DNA from: Erodium maritimum
Lineage: Eukaryota; Streptophyta; Magnoliopsida; Geraniales; Geraniaceae
Assembly: GCA_963921825.1 (NCBI GenBank)
Contig: OY997593.1
Coordinates: 73,092,513 to 73,156,512, forward strand
Direction: 5' to 3'
DNA length: 64,000 nucleotides
Shown one piece after another: positions 21,282-32,182 of the stretch. Position numbers and translations under genes: made by a program. Numbering within the stretch: the stretch's first letter is position 1; every line of letters begins with the position of its first letter. Below the pieces are notes generated by a model. The model made no database searches and was not told the DNA's origin. It saw nothing but the letters and a program-made list of their open reading frames with translations.

Positions 21282-22841
21282 TGTGGGGGTGGGAGCCGGA
21301 GCGGAGCACCCCTATGGTGGTACTACCCGTCCGATCCAAGGAGGAACGTCATATCCGGCCGGGCCGGAGAGAGGTGCCATGGGTCAATTGGATTCCCAGA
21401 TGGGTGCTATGAGGATCAAGGAGGTGGTGGTGCCGGTCCAAGAGGTAACAGGGCGGGGAAATATGTATCGCTTTGCTTTAGCAGCGAAAGTCCTGTCTAC
21501 CAAGAAGATCTACTGGCAATCGGTAGTGGCACGCATGGAGGACCTCTGGGGTATGAAAGTCGAGGCAAAACCCTTGGAGGGAGGCATTGTGGCTTTTTTC
21601 TTCAGATCAACGAAGGAAAGGGAGCGCGTATTGGTGGGCGAACCGTGGTCCTTCTGGGACTCCTTGGTGTTGTTCACTGATCTGCGGGCCCACATACATG
21701 TATCGGACCTGAATTTTCACCACTTTTCGGTGTGGGCGCGGGTATCGAACCTACCTGTGGGGGCGTGGACTAGGGAGGCCGGCTTCAGGATTGGTAACAC
21801 GCTGGGTGTGTGCCAAGGAGTGGATGTGGACAAGAAAGGTCTCTGCTGGGGAGACTTTATGAAAGTCAGAATCAGGGCTGATATTCGGGTCCCATTACAA
21901 AGTCAGCTCTGGTTCCGTTTATCGGTTGCTCAGGTACGAACTCGGCTTTACATTTCATATGAACATTTACCTGAGCACTGCTTTGGCTGTTGCTGCGCGG
22001 GACACCTGTTCCCGGTCTGTCCAGTTGTGGGCGGTCTCCGGGGAGTCTCGTTGAAGGCACCAGGGAACCGAGATCGGCGCTAGAAAAGGCCAAACATGGG
22101 AAACCCATCCCGGGGACTAACTGGACTTACCTGAGTGGGTCGGGGATGGGGAACCGATCTAGGGGAGCTCCTCGAACTCCCCCTAGGCAGGAGCATATGG
22201 GGCGTTGGGGTCAACAGGACGCACATGGGGCAGATGAGCTTGTGGGGTGGCTGCCGCGGGAATCAACGCCGACCTTATCAGGGAATAAAAGGGCGGGGAG
22301 AGATGAGGATTCAGCAGGGGAGGAAGAATCAGCGGCGTCAACCGGGGCGTCTTCAGCAGCGGCGGGGGGCTTCAAGCACCCTCGCCTCCAGGAATGAGTG
22401 TTGGGATGGCCAGGGAGAGGTTGATCGACCGTACCTCCTCCCTGGTGTATAGGTGGCAAGGGTACCACCAACAGTCGGTAAATTACTTCCCTACCACTTC
22501 GGAGTCAGCAATCCCGCGTTCAGTAGCCCTACCATTATCAGTCAAGGGAGGACGATGCACGCTGACTTACCGGGGGAGTAATCGGTCCACCACTGGTTAT
22601 CTATCCTCTGACCTGCTCGGTCAGTATCTTATGGTTGTAGTATACTGTATCAGTGTCCTCGGATGCTACCGCAGTCCCACCCCTCCGACCGCCCCGATGT
22701 CAAAGAGCAAAATTTACTTTCCTGCTTTTATTGTTACTGCTATGTTAGTTTGGTTCTCATGTACGATGCCTCGGGTTTCTGTAGGCATCAAAAAGCTTTT
22801 ATATTAATAATATTGTCATTCCTCTCAAAAAAAAAATTAAA
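21282..22841 (+). mobile_element. LINE-derived, gag-only retroposon (copy 1)
   Basis: It contains a damaged ORF1 (gag-like) and a 3' region ending TTTTATATTAATAATATTGTC..CTCT plus poly(A). Short direct repeats AATCAAAA at 21274-21281 and 22842-22849 could be its target-site duplication. No endonuclease or reverse transcriptase is present. Its last 479 bp are closely similar to the end of the element at 25528-26630. Confidence 0.65.
21379..22397 (+). pseudogene. Frameshifted LINE ORF1: DUF4283 domain plus CCHC zinc knuckle
   Basis: The frame covering 21379-22083 encodes a DUF4283-type domain (IYWQSVVARMEDLWGMKV, GEPWSFWDSLVLFTDLR, FSVWARVSNLPVGAW) and then the zinc knuckle CFGCCCAGHLFPVC, a clean C-x2-C-x4-H-x4-C. 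A frame change near 22050 is needed to continue into the C-terminal part (21990-22397 frame), which ends GGFKHPRLQE. The open frame extends a little upstream without an ATG, so the start is uncertain. DUF4283/CCHC proteins are the RNA-binding ORF1 products of plant L1-type LINEs. The C-terminal ending is shared with the frame at 25606-26190. Confidence 0.75.
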
Positions 22842-24639
22842 AATCAAAAACTCTCCCAAAAAACCTCTCTACCCTAGAAGGTGCACAACCCTAGCCGCCT
22901 TCAAGCTTCACCACCGGCGACGCCAGGGCAGCCGGCCTTGGCCGTCGCAGGTGGTGCCCTCTCCCTCATTCCCTTACTTCTTCCCCTCCCCTCTTGCTCC
23001 GTGTGTTTTTGACTGCATCTGTGAGCTTCGCCTTTGTTCTGGCTTTTGAGCTTCGTCCTCACCTGACCCATTTTGTTCTCCTTCTCCCGAGTACCTCGTC
23101 GGCCCCGTTGAGCTCTCCGTCCGGTAGCTGCCTGGCCGGATGGTGGATGCTCTCTCCTCGCCGGATCTTGCTAGCATGTCCTTCTTTCCACACCGGAAGC
23201 TCGTTGGCGCGACGTGTCTCTGGATCTAGGGGTGTGGTCGGTCTCCTCTCTCACCTCCGAGACGTCGGGTTTGGTCGGAGTTGGGATCGTCGGTGTTTTC
23301 TGCAGATTTCATCGGAGGCGGCGATTGGTAGCGGTTCGGGCGCGGGTCGGGAGTCGGGTAGGGTTTGGTCCGGAACGGCCCGGGTCTGTTTTGGGTCGGG
23401 TCTGTTTTGGGCCGAACCTGTTGGGCTCGGACTGGGCTTAGTCCAGACCTTTTTGCTTCTCTGGGCCGGATAGGTTCTCTAGGCTGGGTGTGTTGGTTTG
23501 GGCCGGGCAATGCAGTTTTGGGTTGGGTCGGACCCGCCTTTTCTGGGCTATGGCTGTCACCAGGTCAGGCAGTTCGAAGCAGGCTGGGTAGAGTCGGGTG
23601 GGCTTCGGTTTGCTGCTGCTTGGGCCGGGCGGGTCGTGACCCGGTCCGGGGCTTTGGGTGGTTTCAACCCGGTTCGAGTAGGCTTTTCGGGTCGGACCCG
23701 GGCGGGGTGGTTCCTTAGACCCGGTTTGTCGCTTTGGACCCTACTTTCATCGTTTGTCTTCCTGCTCCGGAGTGGGAGGTGTTTCTTCTCCTTTCGGGAT
23801 TAGATCGTCTCGGATCAGGTAAGTCGACTACCGGCTTATTGGAGGTTTGTGTTATGCTGGTTTCTTGGGTGTTGCCCCCCAGTATTTCCTTTCCTTAGAC
23901 GTTTGTTAGGTTGGGAGCTCTTGTCTTTTCGTTTTGGATCTGGGTTGGCTCTTGTTCGGTCTTCTCTGGCTTTTTCTTTCTCCTCTGCTTGGGATCAAAT
24001 TTGATCGTGCTCGGTATCATTACAAGCCTTCCCCTTCGGGTCCTTGCTATTTTCGGTGAGGGGTTACAGGTCTCGGTTTCGGAACGCTCAGCTCGCATTC
24101 CAGTTTCGATTCCTCCAGAGTTTTGGTTTGCTTCAGTTGGTTTGGAGTTATGAGTTAACTCTCGGTAGAAATACCGGCCCTCCTCCTTTTGGGTACTTTT
24201 CGGTGTTGGCCGAAGTTGGGTTTAGGAGGGCTGAGAGCGAGCTTCTTGGTCTACTCTATCTCTTACGGTTTGGCAAGCGGCTTCAATGCTGGTCTTTCTC
24301 TCGGGTCTTTGGAGGTGTCTGGTCTGTGCTCAGGTCGTGGGACGTGTTTCTTCAGCTTTTTGGCGGTGGATCGTTGCTGAGCTACTCTAGATGCTTTTGG
24401 TGCCTTACCCACCCGGGGACTTCTTCATCTCTGTGCGTCTCTTGCTGCAGTTGGTGACTGGTTGTGGTACCCGCCTCATGCTCGGTAGAAATATTGGGTC
24501 CTCTCCTCCATGCGTTTCTTGGTGTTGACCGGTTTTGATTTGAGGACCGGGCATGAGTGCATGTTCTGTGGATCATCTGCTGAACCGGTACGGGTTTCTT
24601 CTCTTTTCTTCTTTCTCTCTGGCTAGCTGGTCTGTGGTT

Positions 24640-24870
24640 GTATTTCGAGCGACATGCTCGTGGTTGTAATCCAAGCGCCATGCTCGTGGATTTGGTTTTC
24701 TGAGCGACATGCTCGTGGTACTGAGCGCCATGCTCGGGTTCTCTTCTGAGCGCCAAGCTCCTGGTTTTATTCTGAGCGCCATGCTCGTGGTAGTATTCCG
24801 AGCGCCATGCTCGTGGTTGTATTCCGAGTGCCAGGCTCGTGGTTGTATTTCGAGCGTCATGCTCATGGGT
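24640..24870 (+). repeat. Tandem repeat, about 25-27 bp, with palindromic GAGCGCCATGCTC core
   Basis: About nine units of GAGCGCCATGCTCGTGGTTG plus a short AT-rich spacer follow each other, varying as GAGCGACATGCTC, GAGCGCCAAGCTC, GAGTGCCAGGCTC and GAGCGTCATGCTC. GAGC..GCTC is an inverted core, so each unit can form a small hairpin. It lies inside the non-coding part of the composite retroposon. Confidence 0.9.
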
Positions 24871-25527
24871 ATGCGTACCCATTATGAGATTTCGGGTCTG
24901 TGTACCCTTATTTGTACCCCGACGTGGGTTTGGTTGTTTTCAAGATCATCCCCGGCTTGTTTGCTGGAGTTTGTGGTCTGTTTCCTTTGTTGGTTTTGTC
25001 CGATAATGATTGTTGCGTCCATCTAGGGCTTTTGAGGTCTGTAGTCAGACTTGTGTATTCCTCCTCTTTCACCTTGTATGAGGATTCATTTAAAGAATTT
25101 TTTTTTATTGCCGATAAAAAAAAAGACATCCACATGTTCAAAAAAGAACAACTAACAATGAAATTTGATTTGGAATATTGCAACATGTTAAAAAATATAT
25201 ATATTTTGCAGTAAAGTTTCATTCATTTGTTCTATACAATATAACTAACATGCTGATTTGTTTTTGATTTTTGATAATTACATGCTGATTTGTTTCATTA
25301 CCTACGAAATGAAATAAAAAATGTAACTAGTGAACCATTAGTATAATTGTTTTTCTCATGTTAACAATATAGCATCTTCCAACATCCAACAAATATACGT
25401 GGAAATTGAAACTGAAATATTTGAACGAAATTATATTGAACACAAACCACCTTGAAACAGCTGTATTTTAAAACTAAAATATTTGAACAAAATTATATTC
25501 TAAAAATAAACGTGGCATTATGAACTA

Positions 25528-26630
25528 TTGGTAAATTAAAGAATGGAGGAGCAAACTGAATCAGTTTCTGCGTAGAGGTAAGGACGTCTCGAGCAGGACA
25601 AGGACATGTTTGTTTACGTCGCAGCCCTTGCCTCTTTCTCTAAGAGGCGTTTGGGGTTTTGCGATTCGTGGACGGAGGCGGCGAAGTTTTCGGCGAGCTC
25701 CGATCACACACAACACGGGAGGACAGTGGCTGCCAGCAGGCTTTGGCCGATGCCGTCTCTGTCTCCTGAGCGGGTCTTTCCTCGATCCGGCTCGTCGGTG
25801 GCGACGTCGGAGGGAGGCTTATCGGGGATGCGGGGGGGATCGGGACAACTATCTTCGTTGTCTCGTGAATTCCTGGGGAGGAAGGTGGCGCGAGGTGAGA
25901 TGGTGGTCTTGTCGGGGGACGGGTCAACGCCGATCTCATCGGACAGGGCCCGGGGTACGGTGGAGACATCGGATGCGGCGGTGTGGCGGCGAAGCAAAGG
26001 GACGGCGGCGAAGGCGCACAGACCCGCTAGGGTTTCAGACGCGGCACTGGGCCGGGATCGCAAGGATGTAGGTCAGGCTAATTGGACATGGGCTCCGCGT
26101 GATCATCGAGCTGGATCAGGCAAGCCGGGCTCGGATAGGGCGTCACATGTAGCGGCGGGGGGCTTCAAGCACCCTCGCCTCCAGGAATGAGTGCTGGGAA
26201 GGCCAGGGAGGGTTTGGTCGACTGTACCTTCTCCCTGGTGTATAGGTGGCAAGGGTACCACCAACAGTTGATGAGTTACTTCTCTACCACTTCGGAGTCA
26301 GCAATCCCGCGTTCAGGAGCCCTACCATTATCAGTCAAGGGAGGACGACACACACTGACTTACCGGGGGAGTAATTGGTCCACCACTGCTTGCTTATCCT
26401 CTGATCTGCTCGATCAGTATCTTATGGTTGTAGTATACTGTATCGGTGTCCATGGACGCTACCGCAGTCCCGCCCCTCCGACCGCCCCTATGTCTAAGAG
26501 CAAAATTTATTTTTCTGCATATGTCTTTCATGTTTTGTTAGTTCGGTTCCTATGTATGGTGTCTCCGACTTTCGAAGACACCAGAATGCTTTTATATTAA
26601 TAATATCATCGTTTCTCTAAAAAAAAAAGA
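25528..26630 (+). mobile_element. Second LINE-derived retroposon sharing its 3' tail with copy 1
   Basis: From AGCGGCGGGGGGCTTCAAGC at 26151 to the poly(A) at 26619-26628 it is closely similar to 22358-22836. Its 5' part differs and holds an open frame (25606-26190, Ser/Arg-rich) that ends in the same GGFKHPRLQE. Candidate target-site duplications are ATGAACTA (25520-25527 and 26631-26638) or AAAGAATG (25539 region and 26626 region); I cannot choose. No reverse transcriptase is present. Confidence 0.65.
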
Positions 26631-26837
26631 ATGAACTAAATGTGAGCAAGAATTGAAACGTTTTTATGCCATCAAAGACCTACCACTCCGTTTCGAGGCC
26701 AACTCATGGCTTTAGGCAGGACTGCATAGCATATCTCCATTCACCTGAACTATTCTTTTTTGCGATATCAACCGTAAAATTTCCGGAGTTGTCTCCTTTA
26801 TCAGTACTGGTCCTGGCTCTTGTCTGATAAAAAACGT

Positions 26838-27239
26838 CTAGAGGAACAATTTTCTTCGGCTGACCTTTTTTGGGCGTCCACGTTTCTTTGGTTCACCCTC
26901 CGAGATCGGGGGTTTAGCCAAGACTTCCTTCCAAGGACTACCTTGTGCCCCGACCACCAAATTCGAACTATCAAACGAAAACACCTGTTGAGTGGGTTGA
27001 CCTGCTGACAAGACGGGCCCCTCCACAAAAATGAGGTCACTAGAGCCCACCATCGAGCCCAGATCGATACCAATGCGTTTAAAAACATCTTCCAGACTTG
27101 GATCCTTGCTAGCCAAAGAAGCCTGACCCAAACCCCTTTTATTGGGCCTTTTGATCTGATCCATCAGCAACCACTTCATCTCGGGCCAAGCCTGGCGCAT
27201 CTCCACTGTCCAAGCCCGACACAACCGGGCCTGACTCAC
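26838..27239 (-). pseudogene. LINE ORF1 C-terminal fragment with AT-hook-like motif
   Basis: A minus-strand open frame of about 130 codons contains SLEDVFKRIGIDLGS and EPKKRGRPKKVSRRK, an AT-hook-like basic stretch. Proteins of this style occur near the end of plant LINE ORF1 or just before the endonuclease. There is no start context and no downstream endonuclease, so it is a relic. Assignment is by style rather than a firm domain match. Confidence 0.4.
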
Positions 27240-27278
27240 TCACCACCTGATGGGCCTCAAAGCTTGCGACCCGCTCCA

Positions 27279-28815
27279 ATTCTGAAAATTATTTGACCAC
27301 CTACATCGTGTGCGATTCGCACATCTGATTCACTATTAATGAATCGGTTACACAAACCGTGCATTTTGATTTACATTTGTGAATCGGTATTGTGCGTTTC
27401 ACAAATCGCTGGCAACAAACAATTAGGGTTGGCCTCAATCCAAAAAATCATATAAATACACAAAATTTCACCGCTTCATCCTCACTTTTTACCTCACCCT
27501 TACTGCAACCCAAACATCAAGTAGTGCAGCTAAATAAATAGGAAAATTTGAAATTCTATGCCTCTTAATATATGATATTTTTAAAATATGTTTGTATAGT
27601 TTAAAATTTGGATTCTATGCCTTTTATACCTATCAAGACAAAAATACCCTTATTTGAGATTAAACAAACTCTTTTTTATCTCATTCTCTTCTCCTTTCTT
27701 TGAGCGCCGATTCTTCTCATTCTTCTCTCTTCGGCCCTCACAAATTCCGTTGAATCTCATCCATTGAAAGCGTAAACTGTTTTCGAAATCAAAGCAATGG
27801 AGACGTGCTTTTGGTAGTTTCGAAAATAATCAATGTTATTGCTCCATATGCGATCATATTTCTTGTTTTCCAATAGGTGCAAAGAAATTTGAGAAGCAAT
27901 TAGGAAGCAACTTAAAACTAAGAATCTGGATAATAGTTTCTAATCAGATCATGATGTTCAAGAAAGCCATGATTTCAAAATGTTCATGACTTTTGAATAA
28001 ATATAAAATTTGGCCATTTTGTTCTCAGACTACGAAACCACCAAAGCACATCTCTATAGCTTTGATTTCGAAACCAGATTGTGCCTTTCAATGGGTTAGA
28101 TATGTCCATAGCATCAATGGAATTTCAGTGCGCTGGATAGAGAAGAACCTGAAGCGAAGTTAACGTTGTTGAAGGAGGAAAAAGAGAACGAAAATAAAAG
28201 AGTTTGTTTAATCTCAAATAAGGGTATTTGTGTCTTCATAAATATAAAAGGCATATATTTCAAATTTTAAACTATTCAAGCACATTAAAAAAATATCACA
28301 TATTAGGAGGCATATAATTCCAAATTTCCCAATAAATATTGAGTGTCTCTGGTAGCAAGACCAAACAAAGATTTGTGGGCGGAGCAGTTCAATAAGCACG
28401 GGAGATGCATTGGTCCATTTCCTCAAGTAGCTCGTATTTTTTTTTTGTATGTCTTCTGGTCCATTCCAGTGCATCTCCCGTTCTTATTGAATTGCTCCGA
28501 CCACAAATCTTTGTTTGGTCCTGCTACCGGAGACACACAGTATTTATTCAGCTACACGGATGTTTGGGCTGTAGTAAGGGTAAGGAAAAAAGTGAGGATG
28601 AAGTGGTGAAATTTTGTGGTATTTAAAAGATTTTTTTAAAATTGATTTTTTGGATTGAGGCCAACCCTAATTGCTGGTTGCCAGCTATTTGTGAAACGCA
28701 CAATACTGATTCACAAATGTAAATCAAACTGTACAGTTCGTGTAACCGATTCACTAATAGTGAACCAGATGTGCGAACCGCACACGATATAAGTGGTCAA
28801 ATAATTTTAAGAATT
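27279..28815. mobile_element. Large foldback element with very long inverted arms
   Basis: The left arm starts AATTCTGAAAATTATTTGAC and the complement of the right arm starts AATTCTTAAAATTATTTGAC. The two stay alignable for about 360 bp: CGTGTGCGATTCGCACATCTG, AATCGGTTACACAAACCGTG, TTAGGGTTGGCCTCAATCC and onward to GGGAGATGCATTGGTCCA, with only about 35 bp of loop near 28440-28475. A second MITE (27541-28330) interrupts the left arm. No ORF and no clear target-site duplication. It is related to the smaller hairpin element at 20.2-20.7 kb. Confidence 0.85.
27541..28330. mobile_element. MITE nested inside the foldback element, 8-bp target-site duplication
   Basis: The ends GGAAAATTTGAAATTCTATG and (complement) GGGAAATTTGGAATTATATG begin inverted arms of about 150 bp. 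These include CTTTTATACC..AATACCCTTATTTGAGATTA and its mirror near 28200-28260. The flanks are AATAAATA at 27533-27540 and 28331-28338. The intact right arm of the host element reads AATAAATA only once at the matching place, which confirms the insertion site. Confidence 0.88.
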
Positions 28816-28848
28816 CATAATAAATTGAAAAGTAATAAGAAATATATT

Positions 28849-29209
28849 TTTTTTTAATCAGCAATTTTTTCATCATTAAGAAGACAAGCTTTTCCAAGGT
28901 GGAAATGAAGGTCAGGTGGCTGAGTAATCAGCCCACCCAAAGACCGAAAGAGAACAAATACACACAAAGCTCAACTATATCACATAGTTAGCAAAGGGAA
29001 GAGAGGACACACAGTGTCTTACAAGGTACAAAATAAATCAAGAAGACAAACCAACTCTAAATAAACAAACATCAAAAGAAGCACAAACACAAAGAACCAA
29101 GACCAACCAACTCTCACCTAAGGTGCAACTACCCTCACACAAGATAAAGCAGAGAGAACATCAAGAGAACACCCACACTCCAAAGAAACATATATAAAAC
29201 ACTAAGAAC
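28849..29209 (-). mobile_element. Minus-strand short retroposon or LINE 3' end
   Basis: Read on the minus strand this ends GAAAAAATTGCTGATTAAAAAAAAA, a retroposon-like tail. It is flanked by AGAAATATATT at 28838-28848 and 29210-29220. No ORF is visible. The right flank is itself tandemly duplicated (about 39 bp, 29195-29270), so a second copy of the repeat exists at about 29249. Confidence 0.55.
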
Positions 29210-29272
29210 AGAAATATATTGCATTAAGAAACATAAAACACTAAGAACAGAAATATATTGCATTACGAAATA

Positions 29273-29312
29273 TGACGGAGTTCATATTTTGCATCCCATA
29301 TGAACTCCGTCA
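29273..29312. repeat. Perfect 15-bp hairpin upstream of the F-box gene
   Basis: TGACGGAGTTCATAT (29273-29287) pairs perfectly with ATATGAACTCCGTCA (29298-29312) around a 10-nt loop. It has no T-tract typical of a terminator. It lies about 250 bp upstream of the F-box start codon. Confidence 0.8.
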
Positions 29313-29563
29313 AACGAGTCTAAAATTTATTACTTGTCCAAATGTTATATTATATATCTTGATTCCTCTAAGGAAGAATCATATATGTTATTTCAAAAAA
29401 GAAAAAAAGAATCATAAATGCGTGGTGGTGAGTGGGAATAGGGGTGATTACAACCGAACGCAATGTAGCTGTTCATCATCTATTCATTGCCCACATATGG
29501 TATAGTACATAACTTCAAACACAAGTAATAAAATCCAATTCCTCTTAAAAAAGAGACTCATCA

Positions 29564-30772
29564 ATGTCTGATAATATCGTTTCTTCCTCGTATCATCACC
29601 TTCCTCTTCTCCCCGAAGAGGTCGAGGTCGAAATCCTCTTAAGGCTTCCCTCAAAATCTCTCCTCCGATCCAAATCAGTCTGCAAACGATGGCACAACCT
29701 CATCAACAATCCTCAATTCCTTATGAAACACCTCCTCCCCGCCCGCGACAACGATCATCATCGCCTGCTAGTCAAGCGCCGCGACAAAATCAACAACGAC
29801 AACGTCTTCTCCTTCCTCCCCAGTCCCTCCCAGGCTCGGCCGCTCCCATTTCCAGAGATCCCAGTTGTTTTCGATGAGGATTTCGAGTATCGTGACCCCG
29901 AAATACAAATGTTGGGCCCCTGCAACGGGCTAGTCTGCTTATTCGATACGAACATAGAGATGAGTCATCACATCGTTCTCTGGAGGCCCGCAGACGGGGA
30001 AATGAAGATCCTGCCCCCGTCCGATGTCCCCCATCCAAAGTACATTTCACCGGAAGCATACTTTAGGAATCCTCAGATCGGATTTTGGTGTGACGATGAA
30101 TTTGGGGACTACAAGGTTGTAAGAATGGGTGTTCTCACAAAGGATGATTATGAATTGGGTACCAAAATCGAGATATACAGCTACAAGAAGAATAGTTGGA
30201 AAGGTGTGGAAGGAATAGCTGGTGATAGATTGCCTTTCTCTTCCTCGAATTTTTCCACAGTATGCTTAAATGATATGATTCTTTGGTGGGCTAACGACGA
30301 TCGAATCATATGGTTTCGAACGGATCTGGAGTGGTTCGGGACGATTTCGGTTCCTTTACGCATTGAAAATGCCGCTCGTGAATTCGGCAGGTTGGGTGAA
30401 CCGCTCGATATCGATGAATTTACAACTCGTGATGATCCCTATTGGGAGTACAATTTATTTGTGCTGAACGACGAGAATTTAGCCCTGGTCTTGTGTGATG
30501 GTGGATTGAGGACGCAGAAATGTTTCCACGTGTGGGTTTTGTTTGAATTTGGGGTCAGGGAATCGTGGACCAGGGTGTTCACCGTAGGACCCTTGGTGAG
30601 AATGCATCGGCCTGTATGGTTCTGGAGGAATTGCAAGATCTTTGTGGAGAGTAATGAGGGAGAACTCGTTTTGTACGATCTTTTGACCAATTCCGTAGAA
30701 TCTTTGGACATTTGGGGCGTACCTGAGACGTTTCGTATCGTATCGATTGAAGACAAATTTATATCGTACTGA
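29564..30772 (+). CDS. F-box protein with FBA-type C-terminal domain
   Basis: 402 aa, a single exon starting at ATGTCTGATAATATCG. The F-box lies at about residues 13-55 (LPLLPEEVEVEILLRLPSKS, then CKRWHNLINNPQFL). The downstream part has the pattern of the F-box-associated interaction domain, with NGLVCLFD, LWRPADGEMKILPP, IGFWCDDEFGDYKVVRMG and a YKKNSWK motif. Such proteins are substrate receptors of SCF ubiquitin ligases, joined to SKP1/ASK through the F-box. The group (At3g06240 and CPR1 style) is large and fast-evolving in plants, so the substrate cannot be guessed. The frame is clean, and no introns are expected for many members. Confidence 0.9.
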   Translation: MSDNIVSSSYHHLPLLPEEVEVEILLRLPSKSLLRSKSVCKRWHNLINNPQFLMKHLLPARDNDHHRLLVKRRDKINNDNVFSFLPSPSQARPLPFPEIPVVFDEDFEYRDPEIQMLGPCNGLVCLFDTNIEMSHHIVLWRPADGEMKILPPSDVPHPKYISPEAYFRNPQIGFWCDDEFGDYKVVRMGVLTKDDYELGTKIEIYSYKKNSWKGVEGIAGDRLPFSSSNFSTVCLNDMILWWANDDRIIWFRTDLEWFGTISVPLRIENAAREFGRLGEPLDIDEFTTRDDPYWEYNLFVLNDENLALVLCDGGLRTQKCFHVWVLFEFGVRESWTRVFTVGPLVRMHRPVWFWRNCKIFVESNEGELVLYDLLTNSVESLDIWGVPETFRIVSIEDKFISY

Positions 30773-32045
30773 TGGTGTGAAAGAAGCGGGGTCGACATCT
30801 TATGCATTTTTTTCATAGTTGATGTAATATGTTCAAGTACCGTCCGTCTCTGTCCCTTAATAACAATAATACACTTCTACCGTTTTGTTTGTCTGGTTTG
30901 ATAACAAAAATTGAGTTTGTTTGGATAATTACACTGTATAGGCCTCGAATGAGCAAAATTTATGTAGTATAATATGATAACAAGCATGAAGAATGAGAAC
31001 ATTTTATTTTGAGATGCAAATTTGAGGCATGTAGTGAAATATGCAGTTATGAGTGTACCCAACATACTAACGGCAATCCAATTTCGTTAGGACAACTAAA
31101 CTTTATGTCATAGTATAGTATGTCAAAAGGCAGGATGACTAATAATTTTTTAGTTTGAGTTGAAAAATCGAGGAGAGTAGTGAAACGTGAATCTCTAAAC
31201 CTTACAAAAATTTAAGAACAATCTGAGTTGTTAGTAGTATTTTTTTTTCTTTTCTGAAACGGGCAAACGGCTAGAGAAGCAAGAAACCCTAAAATACAGG
31301 CTCTAAGACTCTAATTCACAGTTGTTAGTAGTTAAACTATTAGGTCATCCACAAGCACAAATTAAATAGTTACATGTCATTTATCATACATTTTGATGGT
31401 TTGTAATAGTTTTTGATGATTGACCGTTGTGATTTAAATGCGTAATTTTATATTTTTTTTAAAATCAAAGGCCAGATGCGCTTCACATGACCAACTGGAA
31501 ATTGATAATGTTTTTTGTCATTTATCATAGACTCTGATAGTCTGTATGAATTTTCTATAGTTGACTGTTACGATGTAAGAAACAAATTCGACTAAAATTA
31601 TTTTTTAAGCGAAATGTGCAATTGTATTAAATTTATATCAGGACATTGATGTGCGCTAGGGAACATGCTCCCAGGTCACTAAGATCAGACAGAAAGAGCA
31701 ATGGCTCGCTGAACCTTTTACCAATATAACCGTCGCAGACGATATTTGAAAGCCATATAGGCAAGGACAGAATACGAAGAGGTAGAAGGGGTGCCGGAAA
31801 TATAGGATCTCAACAACGTTGATGCTGTGAGGAAAAGCATCTAATTGGGACCTTTCCCAGGGCCAGTTCCCGATGCTTCTTCTGCCTCTCATTCCTCCTG
31901 ACGAGTCTGTTTTCCCGCCCTGACCTGCTCCTCCCGAGTTGCCCCCCCACCCCCAAAAAAAAACACCGATAATACGTATAGTCCACTAAATGTTTTTGAC
32001 ATTATCATCTCTCATGAGGTGGGCTATAGTTTGGGCTCAATAAAG
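30773..32045. other. Intergenic spacer between the F-box gene and RPL13 copy 2
   Basis: AT-rich DNA with no supported gene. A minus-strand frame near 31892-31656 is open but unrecognised. A short C-rich/A-rich tract (CCCCCCCACCCCCAAAAAA) lies near 31943. RPL13 copy 2 similarity starts near 32020. Confidence 0.5.
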
Positions 32046-32052
32046 CGAGGCC

Positions 32053-32150
32053 GGCCCAACTGTGAAGCCCAATCGGGTGGGCCCAAAGAGAAAAAAAAAA
32101 TGCTAGGGCTTGGTTGAAGAAGCCACAGCAGCCTCTCTGTTGCAGAGAGC

Positions 32151-32182
<32 letters not shown>

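Larger units (their letters stand above)
21256..25137 (+). mobile_element. Composite retroposon insertion flanked by a 15-bp target-site duplication
   Basis: AAGACATCTACATGT (21256-21270) and AAGACATCCACATGT (25123-25137) match at 14 of 15 positions and bracket the block. The right copy follows a poly(A) run after GCCGAT (25114-25124), as expected for target-primed retroposition. The interior has two parts: a gag-only retroposon with its own poly(A) at 22827-22836, and a GC-rich part (22850-25120) that begins with a CT/CCCTAG-rich leader and holds no convincing ORF. The simplest reading is a non-coding retroposon of about 2.3 kb with a second retroposon inserted near its 5' end. Confidence 0.7.

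Noticed and set aside
22994..24457. Several long open frames in the GC-rich retroposon part
   Set aside because: They occur in several frames and strands at once, have low-complexity Gly/Ser/Arg composition and match no domain. GC-rich DNA with few stop codons explains them.
22394..26600. Paired open frames (22394-22807 and 26187-26600) that look like a conserved 137-aa protein
   Set aside because: They lie after the ORF1 stop in the shared 3' tail of two related retroposons. Their similarity comes from shared descent of the untranslated tail.
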